A DNA stretch of 64,000 nucleotides from an uncultured Litoreibacter sp. (GCA_947504205.1 CANNGL010000003.1:372001-436000), one strand, 5' to 3'. Shown: positions 25,676-37,956, counted from the first letter of the stretch. The notes: a model not told the origin generated them from the sequence alone. Numbers and translations: made by a program.

Positions 25676-26452
25676 ATGGCTTTTAAAACAATCATATTGG
25701 ACATTGATGATCATGTCGCGACAGTACGCCTTAATCGTCCTGATGCGCTAAACGCTCTAAATCAGGAGTTGTTGGGTGAGCTCAATGCTGCACTGAAAGA
25801 CTGCGATCAAAACGAAAAAGTCAGGTGTATCATCATTACCGGCTCCGAGAAGGCCTTTGCTGCCGGTGCTGACATCAAGGAAATGTCTGACAAGCGGTTT
25901 GTCGAGGTATTTCTCAACGATCTGTTCGCAGATTTTGCTTATGATTTCATGCGTCTTCGCAAACCCGTGATCGCTGCCGTTTCTGGCTACGCGCTTGGTG
26001 GGGGGTGTGAGTTGGCGATGATGTGTGATTTCATCATCGCCTCTGATACCGCGAAATTTGGGCAGCCAGAGATTAATCTGGGTGTAATGGCCGGGCTAGG
26101 CGGATCGCAAAGACTTACGCGATTTGTTGGGAAGTCCAAAGCTATGGACATGAACCTGACTGGGCGATTCATGGACGCTGAAGAAGCTGAGCGGTCTGGA
26201 TTGGTAAGTCGCGTTGTTGCAGTGAAGAAGCTTTTGTCCGAGGCACAAGGTGCTGCGGCTAAGATTGCCGAAAAATCGATGATAACGACCCTTGCCGTTA
26301 AGGAGTCCGTTAATCGCAGTTATGAAAGCACCTTGGCCGAAGGGCTCTTGTTTGAACGGCGTTTGTTTCACTCGCTCTTTGCGACAGAAGATCAGGCTGA
26401 GGGGATGGCGGCCTTTATCGAAAAACGCGAGCCGCAATTCCGCGACAAGTAA
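25676..26452 (+). CDS. Enoyl-CoA hydratase
   Basis: This crotonase-fold enzyme hydrates 2-enoyl-CoA in fatty-acid beta-oxidation. The 258-residue product has the oxyanion-hole segments [11 protein letters not shown] and [16 protein letters not shown], and both catalytic glutamates (GCEL and [19 protein letters not shown]). The C-terminal [15 protein letters not shown] is the normal family end. It follows mutM by 61 bp and precedes rpsT; this order is common near dnaA in Rhodobacterales. Chain-length preference cannot be told from sequence. Confidence 0.94.
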   Translation: MAFKTIILDIDDHVATVRLNRPDALNALNQELLGELNAALKDCDQNEKVRCIIITGSEKAFAAGADIKEMSDKRFVEVFLNDLFADFAYDFMRLRKPVIAAVSGYALGGGCELAMMCDFIIASDTAKFGQPEINLGVMAGLGGSQRLTRFVGKSKAMDMNLTGRFMDAEEAERSGLVSRVVAVKKLLSEAQGAAAKIAEKSMITTLAVKESVNRSYESTLAEGLLFERRLFHSLFATEDQAEGMAAFIEKREPQFRDK

Positions 26453-26603
26453 GCAAAAATTTGGGGTTCCCTTATTTTGTAAATACCCTTAGAGACGCGT
26501 GATCCATGCGCGTGAGGTCCGCTTGACCAGAATCACCTGATTAAAAACTCAGGTCGGGCTCATTGTGCTATCGAATAGAAAATGAGTCGACGAAAGAGAT
26601 AAC

Positions 26604-26870
26604 ATGGCCAATTCACCCCAAGCCAAAAAGCGGGCACGTCAGAACGAACGTCGCTTTGCCGTGAACAAAGCTCGCCGTTCGCGGATCCGCACACATCTTC
26701 GCAAAGTTGAAGAAGCAATTGCATCAGGTGATGCGTCTGCTGCAAAAGATGCTCTTCAAGCTGCGCAACCGGAATTGATGCGTGGTGTGACAAAAGGTGT
26801 GCTGCATAAAAACACCGCAGCGCGGAAAATGTCGCGGTTGTCTTCGCGTGTGAAGGCGCTCGGCAAGTAA
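26604..26870 (+). CDS. rpsT: 30S ribosomal protein S20
   Basis: S20 is a small helical protein that binds 16S rRNA in the 30S body. The 88-residue product begins [38 protein letters not shown] and ends [24 protein letters not shown], as in the family, and is rich in Lys and Arg. It is a single-gene unit, with 151 bp upstream for its promoter and a strong terminator immediately after. Confidence 0.98.
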   Translation: MANSPQAKKRARQNERRFAVNKARRSRIRTHLRKVEEAIASGDASAAKDALQAAQPELMRGVTKGVLHKNTAARKMSRLSSRVKALGK

Positions 26871-26892
26871 ACGCTTTAAGAATTCGAAGTCG

Positions 26893-26924
26893 AAAAAACG
26901 CGCCTTTTTGGGCGCGTTTTTTTT
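26893..26924 (+). terminator. Rho-independent terminator after rpsT
   Basis: A 12-base-pair perfect stem (AAAAAACGCGCC with GGCGCGTTTTTT) around a six-base loop runs straight into a T tract. It begins 22 bases after the rpsT stop. It is the clearest terminator in the window. Confidence 0.93.
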
Positions 26925-27071
26925 ATGATCAAAGCATTAGCGGACTAAGCTCGAAAGCTGGCGAGATTCGAATTCGACTAAGTTTGAGTCAAGCGAGAAG
27001 ATAAGTTGCGACTCGCGGTGTGCAATCGCTACGTTCTTCAAGCGATTCACTTCGTATCGGGGGACAAAAGG

Positions 27072-27521
27072 ATGGGCACGGACGCAAGTCCGCGTGTTTC
27101 AGAGCTACTGCCGCATGAAACATGGGACGCACTGAGCGAAACGCCAGAGGCTGTGCTTATTGATGTCAGGACCGCGGCCGAATGGGGCTTTGTGGGGTGT
27201 CCTGACCTCTCAGAATTGGGCAACGCGATGCATTGCATCGAGTGGGCTCAATATCCGGATATGTCCGTAAATTCGCGCTTCGTTGAGGCGGTGAAAGAAG
27301 CTTTTGGCGGGGAATGTCCTCCTGCTGCTTATTTCATCTGTCGATCGGGCGCACGGTCACTGCGCGCAGCGCAGGCGGTCGCACAAGCCTTAAGTGATGA
27401 GGGCCAAAAGTGTGATTGCATTAATGTGGCTGAGGGGTTTGAGGGCGATTTGAGTGAGCAAAATCATCGGGGGGGCCTTAATGGATGGAAGGCCCGTGGA
27501 TTGCCCTGGAGGCAATCCTGA
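27072..27521 (+). CDS. Rhodanese-domain protein
   Basis: The start chosen is ATG 27072, giving 149 residues; an in-frame start 66 bases upstream is possible but lacks a clear ribosome-binding site. A single rhodanese domain is visible: AVLIDVRTAAEWGFVGCPDL, then the active-site loop FICRSGARSLRAAQ with the catalytic cysteine, and GFEGDLSEQNHRGGLNGWKARGLPWRQS at the end. Such proteins transfer sulfur or handle persulfides; the acceptor is unknown. It lies 21 bp before dnaA, so it may be co-transcribed with it. Confidence 0.88.
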   Translation: MGTDASPRVSELLPHETWDALSETPEAVLIDVRTAAEWGFVGCPDLSELGNAMHCIEWAQYPDMSVNSRFVEAVKEAFGGECPPAAYFICRSGARSLRAAQAVAQALSDEGQKCDCINVAEGFEGDLSEQNHRGGLNGWKARGLPWRQS

Positions 27522-27541
27522 CAATTAAAAACGGGTTGGAA

Positions 27542-28903
27542 ATGACAAATGACACTTGGGGACTGGTCCAAAATGCACTTCGCGATACAGTTGGAAAAAA
27601 TAACTATCTGACTTGGATAGAGCCTTTGGAATTCGTGAACTGCAGCGACGGCGTCGCAGAGTTCCATGTCTCCACATCTTTTCAAGGCAATTGGGTGTCG
27701 CGGAATTTCGGCGAGCAAATAAAGCATCAGATTAGGCAGCACGGTGCAGACGTAGACCGGTTGGTATTTTCGGTGCCAAAGCGCGCTCCAAAGGCGTCAA
27801 AGGCTCCGAAAGTAGCTGCGCCCAAAGCCGCGGCTCCTGCGCGCGCAACTTCGACCGATATCGTTCTCGGTGCGCCTCTCGACAAACGATTTACGTTTGA
27901 TCGATTTGTGGTGGGCAAGCCGAACGAGCTTGCGCATGCGGCGGCCCGTCGTGTTGGTGAGGGCGGCCCCGTGTCCTTCAACCCGTTGTTTCTTTATGGC
28001 GGTGTCGGTTTGGGTAAAACTCACCTGATGCATGCCATTGCATGGGAGCTTCAGAGCCGCTCACCCGACCTCAAAGTGGTCTATTTGAGCGCTGAGCAGT
28101 TCATGTATCGCTTCATTCAGGCATTGCGCGACAAGCAGATGATGGACTTCAAGTCGCTCTTCCGCTCTGTCGATGTCTTGATGGTCGATGACGTACAATT
28201 CATAGCTGGCAAAGAAAGCACTCAAGAAGAGTTTTTCCACACGTTCAATGCTTTGGTTGATCAGCAGAAACAGATCATCATCTCTGCGGATCACGCGCCT
28301 GGCGAGATCAATGGCCTTGAGGAACGCATCAAGTCGCGGTTGCAGTGGGGGCTTGTCGTTGATCTGCATCCGACAGATTACGAACTGCGCCTTGGCATCT
28401 TGCAAAAGAAGGTGGAGCAGTATCAGGCCCAGTATCCGGGTCTGACCATGTCGAATGGCGTGCTCGAATTCCTGGCACATCGGATATCTACAAATGTCCG
28501 CGTTCTTGAGGGTGCGCTGACGCGATTGTTTGCTTTGGCCTCTTTGGTTGGTCGTGAGATCACGCTTGATATGGCGCAACAATCTCTCGCCGATATTTTG
28601 CGCGCTTCGGATCGCAAAGTGACAATGGATGAAATCATGCGGAAGACGTGCGATTACTACAACGTGCGTATGTCTGACCTGCTGTCGCCGAAGCGGTCTC
28701 GCAATATCGCCAGGCCCCGCCAAATGGCGATGTATCTGTCCAAGCATTTGACCACACGGTCTTACCCGGAAATCGGACGCCGGTTTGGTGGCCGGGACCA
28801 TACGACGGTGATCCATGCGGTGCGCAAGATAGAAGAGCTGAAAGCGCAGGACAGCCAAGTTGCAGAAGATGCGGAGATGCTGCGTCGAATGTTGGAAGCC
28901 TAG
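27542..28903 (+). CDS. dnaA: Chromosomal replication initiator DnaA
   Basis: DnaA binds DnaA boxes and opens the origin. Start ATG 27542 gives 453 residues: an N-terminal helicase-loading domain (TWGLVQNALRDTVGKNNYLTWIEPL), an Ala/Pro/Lys-rich linker (about 80-110), then AAA+ with Walker A GGVGLGKT (lysine 159) and Walker B VLMVDDVQF. The C-terminal DNA-binding domain has the signature GGRDHTTVIHAVRKIEEL. An upstream in-frame ATG overlaps the rhodanese gene and is less likely. dnaN follows after 106 bp. I saw no consensus DnaA boxes in the flanking intergenic regions. Confidence 0.97.
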   Translation: MTNDTWGLVQNALRDTVGKNNYLTWIEPLEFVNCSDGVAEFHVSTSFQGNWVSRNFGEQIKHQIRQHGADVDRLVFSVPKRAPKASKAPKVAAPKAAAPARATSTDIVLGAPLDKRFTFDRFVVGKPNELAHAAARRVGEGGPVSFNPLFLYGGVGLGKTHLMHAIAWELQSRSPDLKVVYLSAEQFMYRFIQALRDKQMMDFKSLFRSVDVLMVDDVQFIAGKESTQEEFFHTFNALVDQQKQIIISADHAPGEINGLEERIKSRLQWGLVVDLHPTDYELRLGILQKKVEQYQAQYPGLTMSNGVLEFLAHRISTNVRVLEGALTRLFALASLVGREITLDMAQQSLADILRASDRKVTMDEIMRKTCDYYNVRMSDLLSPKRSRNIARPRQMAMYLSKHLTTRSYPEIGRRFGGRDHTTVIHAVRKIEELKAQDSQVAEDAEMLRRMLEA

Positions 28904-29009
28904 GGTCTTGACGCCCCGGGTCTGACAGCGGACAGTCCAAAAAAGCATTGCATTGCCGGGCGGAGAGGGTACCTTCTCCGCCCCGGCTGTCTCAAGAGGG
29001 ATCGAACCC

Positions 29010-30128
29010 ATGAAAATCAGTGTCGAACGCGGTGTGCTGCTCAAGGCCGTTGGTCAGGCGCAATCTGTTGTTGAACGTCGCAATACTATTCCGATCCTTG
29101 CCAATGTGCTTATCGAGGCAGAAGGCGATACGGTCAGTTTTCGTGCGACCGATCTGGACATCGAAGTGATTGACAAAGCGCCGGCCCAGGTTGAGCGCGC
29201 TGGCGCGACGACGGTCTCTGCAACAACCTTGCATGAGATTGTGCGCAAGCTGCCTGACGGTGCTCTGGTTTCATTAATGGATGATGGTGCCTCGGGTCGG
29301 TTGGCGGTGGAGGCGGGTCGATCAAATTTCTCGCTGGCCACGCTGCCGAAGGAAGATTTTCCAGTGATGGCTTCGTCAGAGTATCAAACAAATTTTTCCG
29401 CTGACGCCCCGGTTTTGCGCCGCTTGTTTGATAAGTCGAAATTCGCGATTTCAACCGAAGAAACAAGGTATTACCTCAACGGCGTCTATATGCATGTTGC
29501 CGACAGTGACGGTGGCAAAGCTTTGCGCTGCGTTGCAACCGATGGGCACCGCTTGGCTCGGATCGACGCTGATCTGCCAGATGGGGCTGCTGATATGGCG
29601 GGGGTGATTGTGCCGCGTAAGACTGTGGCGGAGTTGCGGAAGCTGTTGGACGACGATGACATGAAAATCGCGGTGTCCGTTTCTGAGACGAAGGTGCGAT
29701 TTGCGACACCTGATATCACGCTGACCTCCAAAGTCATTGATGGCACCTTCCCGGATTACACACGGGTTATTCCATCGGGTAACACGCGCAAGCTTGAGGT
29801 TGATGCGGCGGAGTTTGCCAAGGCGGTGGACCGGGTGGCGACGGTGTCGTCTGAGCGCTCGCGTGCGGTTAAGTTGGCATTGGATGAAGACAAGCTGGTG
29901 TTGTCGGTCAACGCGCCGGACAGCGGAGCTGCTGAGGAAGAGCTCGCCGTGGCTTATGGAGACGAGCGTCTGGAAATTGGCTTTAATGCCAAATACTTGC
30001 TCGAAATTGCAGGCCAAGTAGACCGCGAAAACGCGGTGTTTTTGTTCAACTCGGCTGGTGACCCGACATTGATGCGCGAAGGAAATGACCTGTCGGCTGT
30101 TTATGTCGTGATGCCGATGCGGGTATAA
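29010..30128 (+). CDS. dnaN: DNA polymerase III beta sliding clamp
   Basis: DnaN is the ring-shaped clamp tethering the replicative polymerase. Start ATG 29010 (AGAGGG about nine bases upstream) gives 372 residues beginning MKISVERGVLLKAVGQAQSVVERRNTIPILANVLIEA, the canonical N-terminus. The three-domain layout is clear: FAISTEETRYYLNGVYMHV, AVDRVATVSSERSRAVKL, and the ending VYVVMPMRV. It sits between dnaA and recF in the classic order. Confidence 0.98.
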   Translation: MKISVERGVLLKAVGQAQSVVERRNTIPILANVLIEAEGDTVSFRATDLDIEVIDKAPAQVERAGATTVSATTLHEIVRKLPDGALVSLMDDGASGRLAVEAGRSNFSLATLPKEDFPVMASSEYQTNFSADAPVLRRLFDKSKFAISTEETRYYLNGVYMHVADSDGGKALRCVATDGHRLARIDADLPDGAADMAGVIVPRKTVAELRKLLDDDDMKIAVSVSETKVRFATPDITLTSKVIDGTFPDYTRVIPSGNTRKLEVDAAEFAKAVDRVATVSSERSRAVKLALDEDKLVLSVNAPDSGAAEEELAVAYGDERLEIGFNAKYLLEIAGQVDRENAVFLFNSAGDPTLMREGNDLSAVYVVMPMRV

Positions 30129-30168
30129 AGATACCGCTTTACCCCATAAACCCGAAGGGTCGTTTTGT

Positions 30169-31272
30169 ATGAGCAGGCTTTGGATCGAATCCTTGGGCCT
30201 GTCTCACTTCCGGTCTCATAAACGAGATAGTTTAAGCCTAGATGAACGGCCTGTCGCTCTTTATGGGGCGAACGGGGCTGGCAAGACCAACATCCTGGAA
30301 GCCGTGTCACTGCTGTCGCCGGGGCGCGGTATCCGACGTGCTGGCGTGGATGAAATCGCGCGACAGCCTGAAGCTGTTGGATGGAAAGTTTCTGCCATTT
30401 TACACGCGCCTGACCGTGTTCACGAGTTGGAAACGCGGGCTGAACATGGCGCCAATCGTGTTGTTTTCATTGATGAAAAGACGGCACCGCAAGTGGCGCT
30501 GGGACGCATTTCACGTATGGTGTGGCTGGTCCCGGCGATGGATCGGCTATGGCTTGAAGGGGCCGACGGGCGCAGGCGATTTCTTGATCGTATGACGTTG
30601 AGCTTTGAGCCTTCACATGCGGAGGTGACGCTGGCCTATAACAAGGCGATGGCAGAGCGGAACCGGTTGTTGAAAGACATGGTGCGCGACGCGATGTGGT
30701 ATGGCGCGCTGGAGGAGCGGATGGCCGAGGCCGGATCTTCTATAATAGCTAATAGAACCAATGCATTAGAGCGCTTGCAGGCGGCTATGGACAAGGCGGA
30801 GACGGCGTTTCCGGTTGCGGATTTGTCCATTGATGGGGATCTCATCGCCGAAAAAGACAGCCTTCTCAACGCGTTGCAAGAATCTCGGCCGGCTGACTTG
30901 CGTGCTGGACGGACATTAATCGGGCCGCACCGCGCAGACATGTCAGCAATCTATAGGGCTAAAAATTTGCTTGCAAAACAATGCTCTACGGGTGAGCAGA
31001 AGGCGCTTTTGCTATCGTTGATCCTAGCGAATGCGCGGGCCTTGGCAGAGGATTTTGGCGCGCCGCCGATTATGCTGCTGGACGAAGTTGCGGCACACCT
31101 CGATGCCGAACGACGCGCAGCGCTTTATGACGAGATTTGTGCTTTAAAAACACAGGCTTGGATGACTGGAACAGGGGCGGAGCTGTTTGCCGAGCTTGGA
31201 GATCGGGCGCAGCATTTCGAGGTGTCGGAGATCGAGGGCACATCGCAGATTTCGCCGCAAAACCCACTGTAG
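30169..31272 (+). CDS. recF: DNA replication and repair protein RecF
   Basis: RecF is an SMC-like ATPase that loads RecA at gaps with RecO and RecR. The 367-residue product opens with LWIESLGLSHFRSHKRDSLSL and has Walker A GANGAGKT at residues 33-40 (lysine 39). It contains LVPAMDRLWLEGADGRRRFLDRM, the ABC-like signature STGEQKALLLSLILANA and Walker B PIMLLDEVAAHLD. It follows dnaN by 40 bp. An 11-base tandem repeat begins at its stop codon. Confidence 0.96.
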   Translation: MSRLWIESLGLSHFRSHKRDSLSLDERPVALYGANGAGKTNILEAVSLLSPGRGIRRAGVDEIARQPEAVGWKVSAILHAPDRVHELETRAEHGANRVVFIDEKTAPQVALGRISRMVWLVPAMDRLWLEGADGRRRFLDRMTLSFEPSHAEVTLAYNKAMAERNRLLKDMVRDAMWYGALEERMAEAGSSIIANRTNALERLQAAMDKAETAFPVADLSIDGDLIAEKDSLLNALQESRPADLRAGRTLIGPHRADMSAIYRAKNLLAKQCSTGEQKALLLSLILANARALAEDFGAPPIMLLDEVAAHLDAERRAALYDEICALKTQAWMTGTGAELFAELGDRAQHFEVSEIEGTSQISPQNPL

Positions 31273-31304
31273 TTTTCCCGTAGGGTTCCCGTAGTTTTTC
31301 CGTA
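31269..31304. repeat. 11-bp tandem repeat at the recF stop
   Basis: Three units of 11 bases follow one another: GTAGTTTTCCC, GTAGGGTTCCC and GTAGTTTTTCC, then a partial GTAG. The first unit includes the TAG stop of recF. The units differ at two or three positions. It is not a terminator-like hairpin. Confidence 0.7.
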
Positions 31305-31390
31305 GCTACACGCGTCACGCCATCACGAGGTTCATCACCCGGTCAAGATTGGCTCTGGCGCGGTCTTGTGAATTCAATCAGAAGTCAGTC

Positions 31391-32011
31391 ATGACGATCA
31401 CGTTCTTCGATATGGCGCTGTATGCGGGCGCGCTGTTCATCCTGTTTCTGACGCCCGGTCCGGTCTGGGTCGCCTTGCTGGCACGCTCGCTTGCCGGGGG
31501 CTTTCAGGCGGCATGGCCGCTGGCGCTGGGCGTGGTCGTCGGCGATGTGATCTGGCCGCTTCTGGCAATCATTGGTGTGACCTGGTTGGTCAGCGAGTTC
31601 GCGTGGTTCATGGATGTGCTGAAATGGGTGGCCATGGCCATGTTCATCGGCATGGGCGCCCTTTTGATCCGCCATGCGGGCAAACAGGTGGGATCGGACA
31701 CGCGCCTGACACGCCCCGGCATGTGGGCCGGGTTTGTGGCTGGCGTTGTCGTGATCCTCAGCAACCCGAAGGCAATCCTGTTTTATATGGGGGTGCTGCC
31801 GGGCTTCTTCGATCTGACACAAGTCACAGGCGTCGATATCGCGGTAATCTGCCTGTTGTCGCTGATCGTGCCATTGTTGGGCAATCTTGCGCTTGCGGCG
31901 TTTGTCGACCGGGGTCGTGCCTTGCTCAAATCGCCAGAGGCATTGAAACGGCTCAATGTGATCGCGGGGTGTCTGCTGATCGGGGTCGGGATCGTGATCG
32001 GCCTGAGTTGA
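31391..32011 (+). CDS. LysE/RhtB-family amino-acid exporter
   Basis: The 206-residue membrane protein has about six segments and the family opening FFDMALYAGALFILFLTPGPVWVALLARSLAGGFQAAWPLALGVVVGDVIWPLLA, where the TPGP motif is diagnostic for LysE/RhtB exporters. NPKAILFYMGVLPGFFD is the second conserved block. Such proteins export amino acids or derivatives; the substrate cannot be assigned. ATG 31391 was chosen because the family N-terminus begins here; an upstream reading adds a hydrophilic tail without a ribosome-binding site. It lies alone between recF and the convergent usp gene. Confidence 0.88.
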   Translation: MTITFFDMALYAGALFILFLTPGPVWVALLARSLAGGFQAAWPLALGVVVGDVIWPLLAIIGVTWLVSEFAWFMDVLKWVAMAMFIGMGALLIRHAGKQVGSDTRLTRPGMWAGFVAGVVVILSNPKAILFYMGVLPGFFDLTQVTGVDIAVICLLSLIVPLLGNLALAAFVDRGRALLKSPEALKRLNVIAGCLLIGVGIVIGLS

Positions 32012-32033
32012 TGCCTCGGGCTGTGCAGATCGC

Positions 32034-32468
32034 CTACTTTACCGTCATAACGGCGCAGTCCGCGTCATGTCCGATGCGCTGAGACGTGCTGCCCAGCAAC
32101 ATGCTGCTGAGACCGCCCAATCCGCGGCGTCCGACGATGATGAGGTCAGCATTGTTCTTTTTGACCGCCTGCACCGCCTCCTGTGAGGGCGTCCCGTTTC
32201 CGATGGTCGTGCTGGCGGGTTTGATCTGCATGCTTTCGGCGGTCTCGATGGCTTTGTCGATCACGGCTTTTCCGGCGGCCTGAACTTGCTCTTGTGAGGG
32301 CTTTACCTCGACAGCGCTGTGTCCGAGTGCGTAGGCGACTGTTTCGAGTTGTGGTGTGTGGGCGATATGGACCTGGCTGTCATAGTGTTTTGCCAGATCG
32401 CAGGCCACTTGCAGGGCTCTGGTCGCGTGGTCTGATCCATCTACGGCGACGACGATATTCTTAAACAT
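32034..32468 (-). CDS. Universal stress protein, UspA family
   Basis: The 144-residue product (ATG 32468, GGAGG seven bases upstream) is a single Usp domain. It has the opening FKNIVVAVDGSDHATRALQVACDLAKHYDSQVHIAH and the ATP-binding motif GRRGLGGLSSMLLGSTSQRI, which fits G-2x-G-9x-G-S/T. ATP-binding Usp proteins act in stress survival, but no specific role can be given. It is divergent from gyrB and convergent with the LysE-type gene. Confidence 0.92.
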   Translation of the reverse strand: MFKNIVVAVDGSDHATRALQVACDLAKHYDSQVHIAHTPQLETVAYALGHSAVEVKPSQEQVQAAGKAVIDKAIETAESMQIKPASTTIGNGTPSQEAVQAVKKNNADLIIVGRRGLGGLSSMLLGSTSQRIGHDADCAVMTVK

Positions 32469-32667
32469 CTCTTGTCCTCCTGAAAGACTACCATTGCCCA
32501 AGAGTGGCGCATTTCGGGTTTGGTGTCGTTGATGCAGGTCAAGAGCTTGCAGGCTGCATTTGCAGGATAAAACGCGGGGCATCGGTCAAAGCATCAGCAC
32601 CACAATATCTTGCGTCAAAAGCGTGACATTCCTGTAGAAAATCAATATATTTCGTAGGAAATGATAA

Positions 32668-35094
<2,427 letters not shown>

Positions 35095-35111
35095 ACAGTT
35101 GCTGTCGGCCC

Positions 35112-35142
35112 TTGACCTTCCAGTGACTGGAACCCTTATGTA
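35112..35142 (+). promoter_or_regulatory. CueR-type copper promoter/operator before copA
   Basis: A -35 TTGACC and a -10 TATGTA are separated by 19 bp, the over-long spacing typical of MerR-family activated promoters. The spacer contains a perfect dyad, TTCCAG-TGA-CTGGAA (35118-35132), like known CueR/HmrR operators. The -10 ends 26 bp before the copA ATG. cueR is the next gene after copA, so the regulator likely controls its own operon. Confidence 0.85.
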
Positions 35143-35168
35143 GGGCTCATCCACTGATGAGGCCTGCC

Positions 35169-37568
35169 ATGTCAACGGCAATATTCACCACAGAGCTTGA
35201 GGGGATGAGTTGTGCATCCTGCGCCGCACGCGCCGAGAAGGCCGTGACGGGGGTCAAGGATATCGCCAATGCAAAGGTGAACTTTGCGACGGGGTTGGCC
35301 GAGATTGATCTCGGACCAAAGGCCAGAGGCGTTGATGTTGAAGCCGCGCTTGCAAAGGCTGGCTACCCTCCGGTTCGACGCACTGTCGTTTTGCGGCTGG
35401 ATGGCATGACCTGCGCCTCCTGCTCGGCCCGGGTGGAAAAGGCTCTGGAAGGTGTGGCGGGCGTTATCTCGGTTCAGGTGAATTTCGGGTCCGAAGAGGC
35501 GCGGATCGTGACTTTGGCAGATCGCGATCAACCCTTGATCGATGCTGTGCATCAGGCTGGGTATCGCGCGACAATCGTGACGGTGACTGATCCGGTATCG
35601 ATCCATTCGGAGGACACACACTGGCGAGACGCCGCTATTGCAGGGGCCCTGACCCTGCCGGTTTTCCTGCTGGAAATGGGAAGTCATTGGATACCCGGCA
35701 TGCACGCTTGGGTGCACCAGACTATCGGGATGCAAAATAGCTGGCTTTTGCAAGCTGCGCTGGCGTTCCTGGTTCTGATCGGGCCGGGGCGCCCTATTGT
35801 GACGACTGGGCTCAAATCGCTCATGCGCGGAGCGCCGGAGATGAATGCGCTTGTGACCTTGGGTGCGGGGTCGGCCTTTCTTTATTCGCTTGTGGTTCTG
35901 ATTGCGCCCAGCGTCTTTCCCGAAACGGCGCGGGTTGTCTATTTTGAAGCCGCGATGGTCATTGTGACGTTGATCCTTGTCGGTCGTTGGCTGGAGGCGC
36001 GGGCGAAGGGCCGTGCAGGCGAAGCGATCCGCGGGCTGATCGGGCTGCAACCGCAAACCGCCCAGATCGAAAGCGATGGTCGCTTGCGGGAAGTTGCTGT
36101 GCAAACGCTTCTGCCCGGAGATGTTATTCATGTGCGGCCCGGAGACCGAATTGCTGTGGACGGAACGGTAAGGTCCGGCCGCTCTTTCGTTGACGAAAGC
36201 ATGATTAGTGGCGAGCCGATGCCTGTTGAAAAGTCCGATCAGGATGGCGTGGTCGCTGGAACGGTGAATGGCGATGGGGCGTTGAGCGTCGAGGTCACGG
36301 CGGTAGGCGAAGACACTGTTCTGGCCCAGATCGTGGAGATGGTGCGTGAGGCGCAAAGCACGCGCTTGCCCATTCAGTCGCTGGTTAATCGGATCACCCT
36401 CTGGTTTGTTCCCATAGTCATCGTGACTGCGGTGCTAACGGGTCTGCTTTGGTTGCTTGTCGGGGCCGGAACTGGCCTCAATCATGCCTTGGTCGCTGCC
36501 GTTTCCGTTCTGATTATCGCCTGTCCGTGTGCGATGGGACTGGCAACGCCGATGTCGGTTATGGTCGGGACCGGCCGTGCAGCCGATCTGGGGGTGTTGT
36601 TTCGCAGAGGTGATGCGTTGCAGAGCCTCAGAGATGTGTCTGTCGTTGCTTTTGACAAAACCGGAACGCTCACCGAAGGACGGCCAACCCTTAGCGACCT
36701 TGTGGGCTTTGATCGCTCTGAGGATGAGGTCTTGAGCTTGGCTGCGGCTTTGGAGCAGCAATCAAGCCACCCGATTGGTTTGGCTGTTTTGGCAGAACAC
36801 GACCGTCGCGGACTTGCCTCTGTTCCCGCTGGTGAGGTGAAGGCGTTGCCGGGACGCGGGGTCAAAGGGATCGTTGAGGGTGCAGACGTGCTGCTGGGAA
36901 CCGCTCGTCTGATGATTGAGGAAGGCGTGTCCCTTAAAGCGGGAGAGGCCATGGTGGATGAGTGGGCGCGGGCGGGCAAGACGCCGGTGTTGATCGCGGT
37001 CGACGGTCGTCTGGCGGGCGCGCTTGCCGTGGCCGATGACATCAAGCCGGACGCAACTGACGCCGTGTCGCGGCTAACGGGCGCGGGGCTACGTGTGGTC
37101 ATGGTGACGGGTGATCGCCGGGAAGCGGCAGAGCATATCGCGGCGCAGTTGGGCATCGACATGGTCGAGGCGGAGGTGTTGCCGGGGGCGAAGGCGGAGG
37201 TCGTGGCCAAGCTACGCGACAGCGGCAAGGTTGTCTTTGTGGGCGATGGGATCAATGATGCGCCGGCCTTGGCCGGGGCGGATGTGGGCATTGCCTTGGG
37301 CACGGGCACGGATGTGGCCATCGAGGCTGCAGATGTTGTGTTGATGTCGGGTGATCCGGCAGGTGTGGCGCGGGCGATCGGATTGAGCCGGGCAACTGTG
37401 CGCAACATCTGGCAGAATCTGTTTTGGGCTTTCGGGTACAATGTGTTGCTGATCCCCGTCGCGGCGTTTGGGTTGCTGTCGCCGCAATTGGCGGCGGGGG
37501 CGATGGCGCTGTCGAGCTTGTTTGTGGTGAGCAATGCCTTGCGTCTGCGCTGGGCGGAGGAGAGATGA
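35169..37568 (+). CDS. copA: Copper-exporting P1B-type ATPase CopA
   Basis: CopA pumps Cu(I) from cytoplasm to periplasm. ATG 35169 gives 799 residues. Two heavy-metal-binding domains are seen, with CxxC at residues 15-18 (GMSCASC) and 82-85 (GMTCASC). Eight membrane segments include the metal-transport motif CPC at 452-454. The actuator motif is SGEPMPVEK, the phosphorylation site is DKTGT (Asp 496), the nucleotide domain has HPIGLAV, and the hinge is [20 protein letters not shown]. It ends one base before the cueR start. Confidence 0.97.
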   Translation: MSTAIFTTELEGMSCASCAARAEKAVTGVKDIANAKVNFATGLAEIDLGPKARGVDVEAALAKAGYPPVRRTVVLRLDGMTCASCSARVEKALEGVAGVISVQVNFGSEEARIVTLADRDQPLIDAVHQAGYRATIVTVTDPVSIHSEDTHWRDAAIAGALTLPVFLLEMGSHWIPGMHAWVHQTIGMQNSWLLQAALAFLVLIGPGRPIVTTGLKSLMRGAPEMNALVTLGAGSAFLYSLVVLIAPSVFPETARVVYFEAAMVIVTLILVGRWLEARAKGRAGEAIRGLIGLQPQTAQIESDGRLREVAVQTLLPGDVIHVRPGDRIAVDGTVRSGRSFVDESMISGEPMPVEKSDQDGVVAGTVNGDGALSVEVTAVGEDTVLAQIVEMVREAQSTRLPIQSLVNRITLWFVPIVIVTAVLTGLLWLLVGAGTGLNHALVAAVSVLIIACPCAMGLATPMSVMVGTGRAADLGVLFRRGDALQSLRDVSVVAFDKTGTLTEGRPTLSDLVGFDRSEDEVLSLAAALEQQSSHPIGLAVLAEHDRRGLASVPAGEVKALPGRGVKGIVEGADVLLGTARLMIEEGVSLKAGEAMVDEWARAGKTPVLIAVDGRLAGALAVADDIKPDATDAVSRLTGAGLRVVMVTGDRREAAEHIAAQLGIDMVEAEVLPGAKAEVVAKLRDSGKVVFVGDGINDAPALAGADVGIALGTGTDVAIEAADVVLMSGDPAGVARAIGLSRATVRNIWQNLFWAFGYNVLLIPVAAFGLLSPQLAAGAMALSSLFVVSNALRLRWAEER

Positions 37569-37569
37569 G

Positions 37570-37956
37570 ATGAACATTTCGCAAGCGGCTGGTGAAACCG
37601 GACTACCGGCGAAAACCATACGTTATTACGAAGAGATAGGGCTGGTGACGCCTTTGCGCGACAGCAATGGCTACCGTGCTTTTGGTGAAGCGGATGTGCA
37701 TAAGCTGACATTTCTGGCCCGGTCGCGGGCCTTGGGGTTTTCGATAGAAGATTGCCGCACGCTGTTGGGCTTGTGGGAGGATCAGTCCCGCGCAAGCAGC
37801 GATGTGCGGACCTTGGCCAAGGAGCATCTAGCGCAGATCGAGGCGAAAATCGAGGATTTGCAGGCGATGCGGGACACCTTGTCTGAGTTGGTTGAGGCCT
37901 GTGTCGGCGATGATCGGCCGGATTGTCCTATCCTGAAGGATCTTGCCTCGGCTTAG
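37570..37956 (+). CDS. cueR: MerR-family Cu(I)-responsive regulator CueR
   Basis: CueR senses Cu(I) and activates copA by untwisting a 19-bp-spaced promoter. The 128-residue product has the MerR helix-turn-helix (ISQAAGETGLPAKTIRYYEEIGLV), the GYRAF wing and a long dimerisation helix. The two metal-binding cysteines lie at 111 and 119 (CVGDDRPDC), a C-x7-C spacing as in E. coli CueR (112 and 120). The ATG at 37570 is one base after the copA stop. The operator is upstream of copA. Confidence 0.94.
   Translation: MNISQAAGETGLPAKTIRYYEEIGLVTPLRDSNGYRAFGEADVHKLTFLARSRALGFSIEDCRTLLGLWEDQSRASSDVRTLAKEHLAQIEAKIEDLQAMRDTLSELVEACVGDDRPDCPILKDLASA

Noticed and set aside
28061-29044. 327-residue open frame opposite dnaA
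   Set aside because: It is antisense to the dnaA AAA+ and DNA-binding regions and has an unbiological composition.
36482-37795. 437-residue open frame opposite copA and cueR
   Set aside because: It is antisense to two confidently assigned genes, with Ser/Thr/Pro/Ala-rich composition and no domain.
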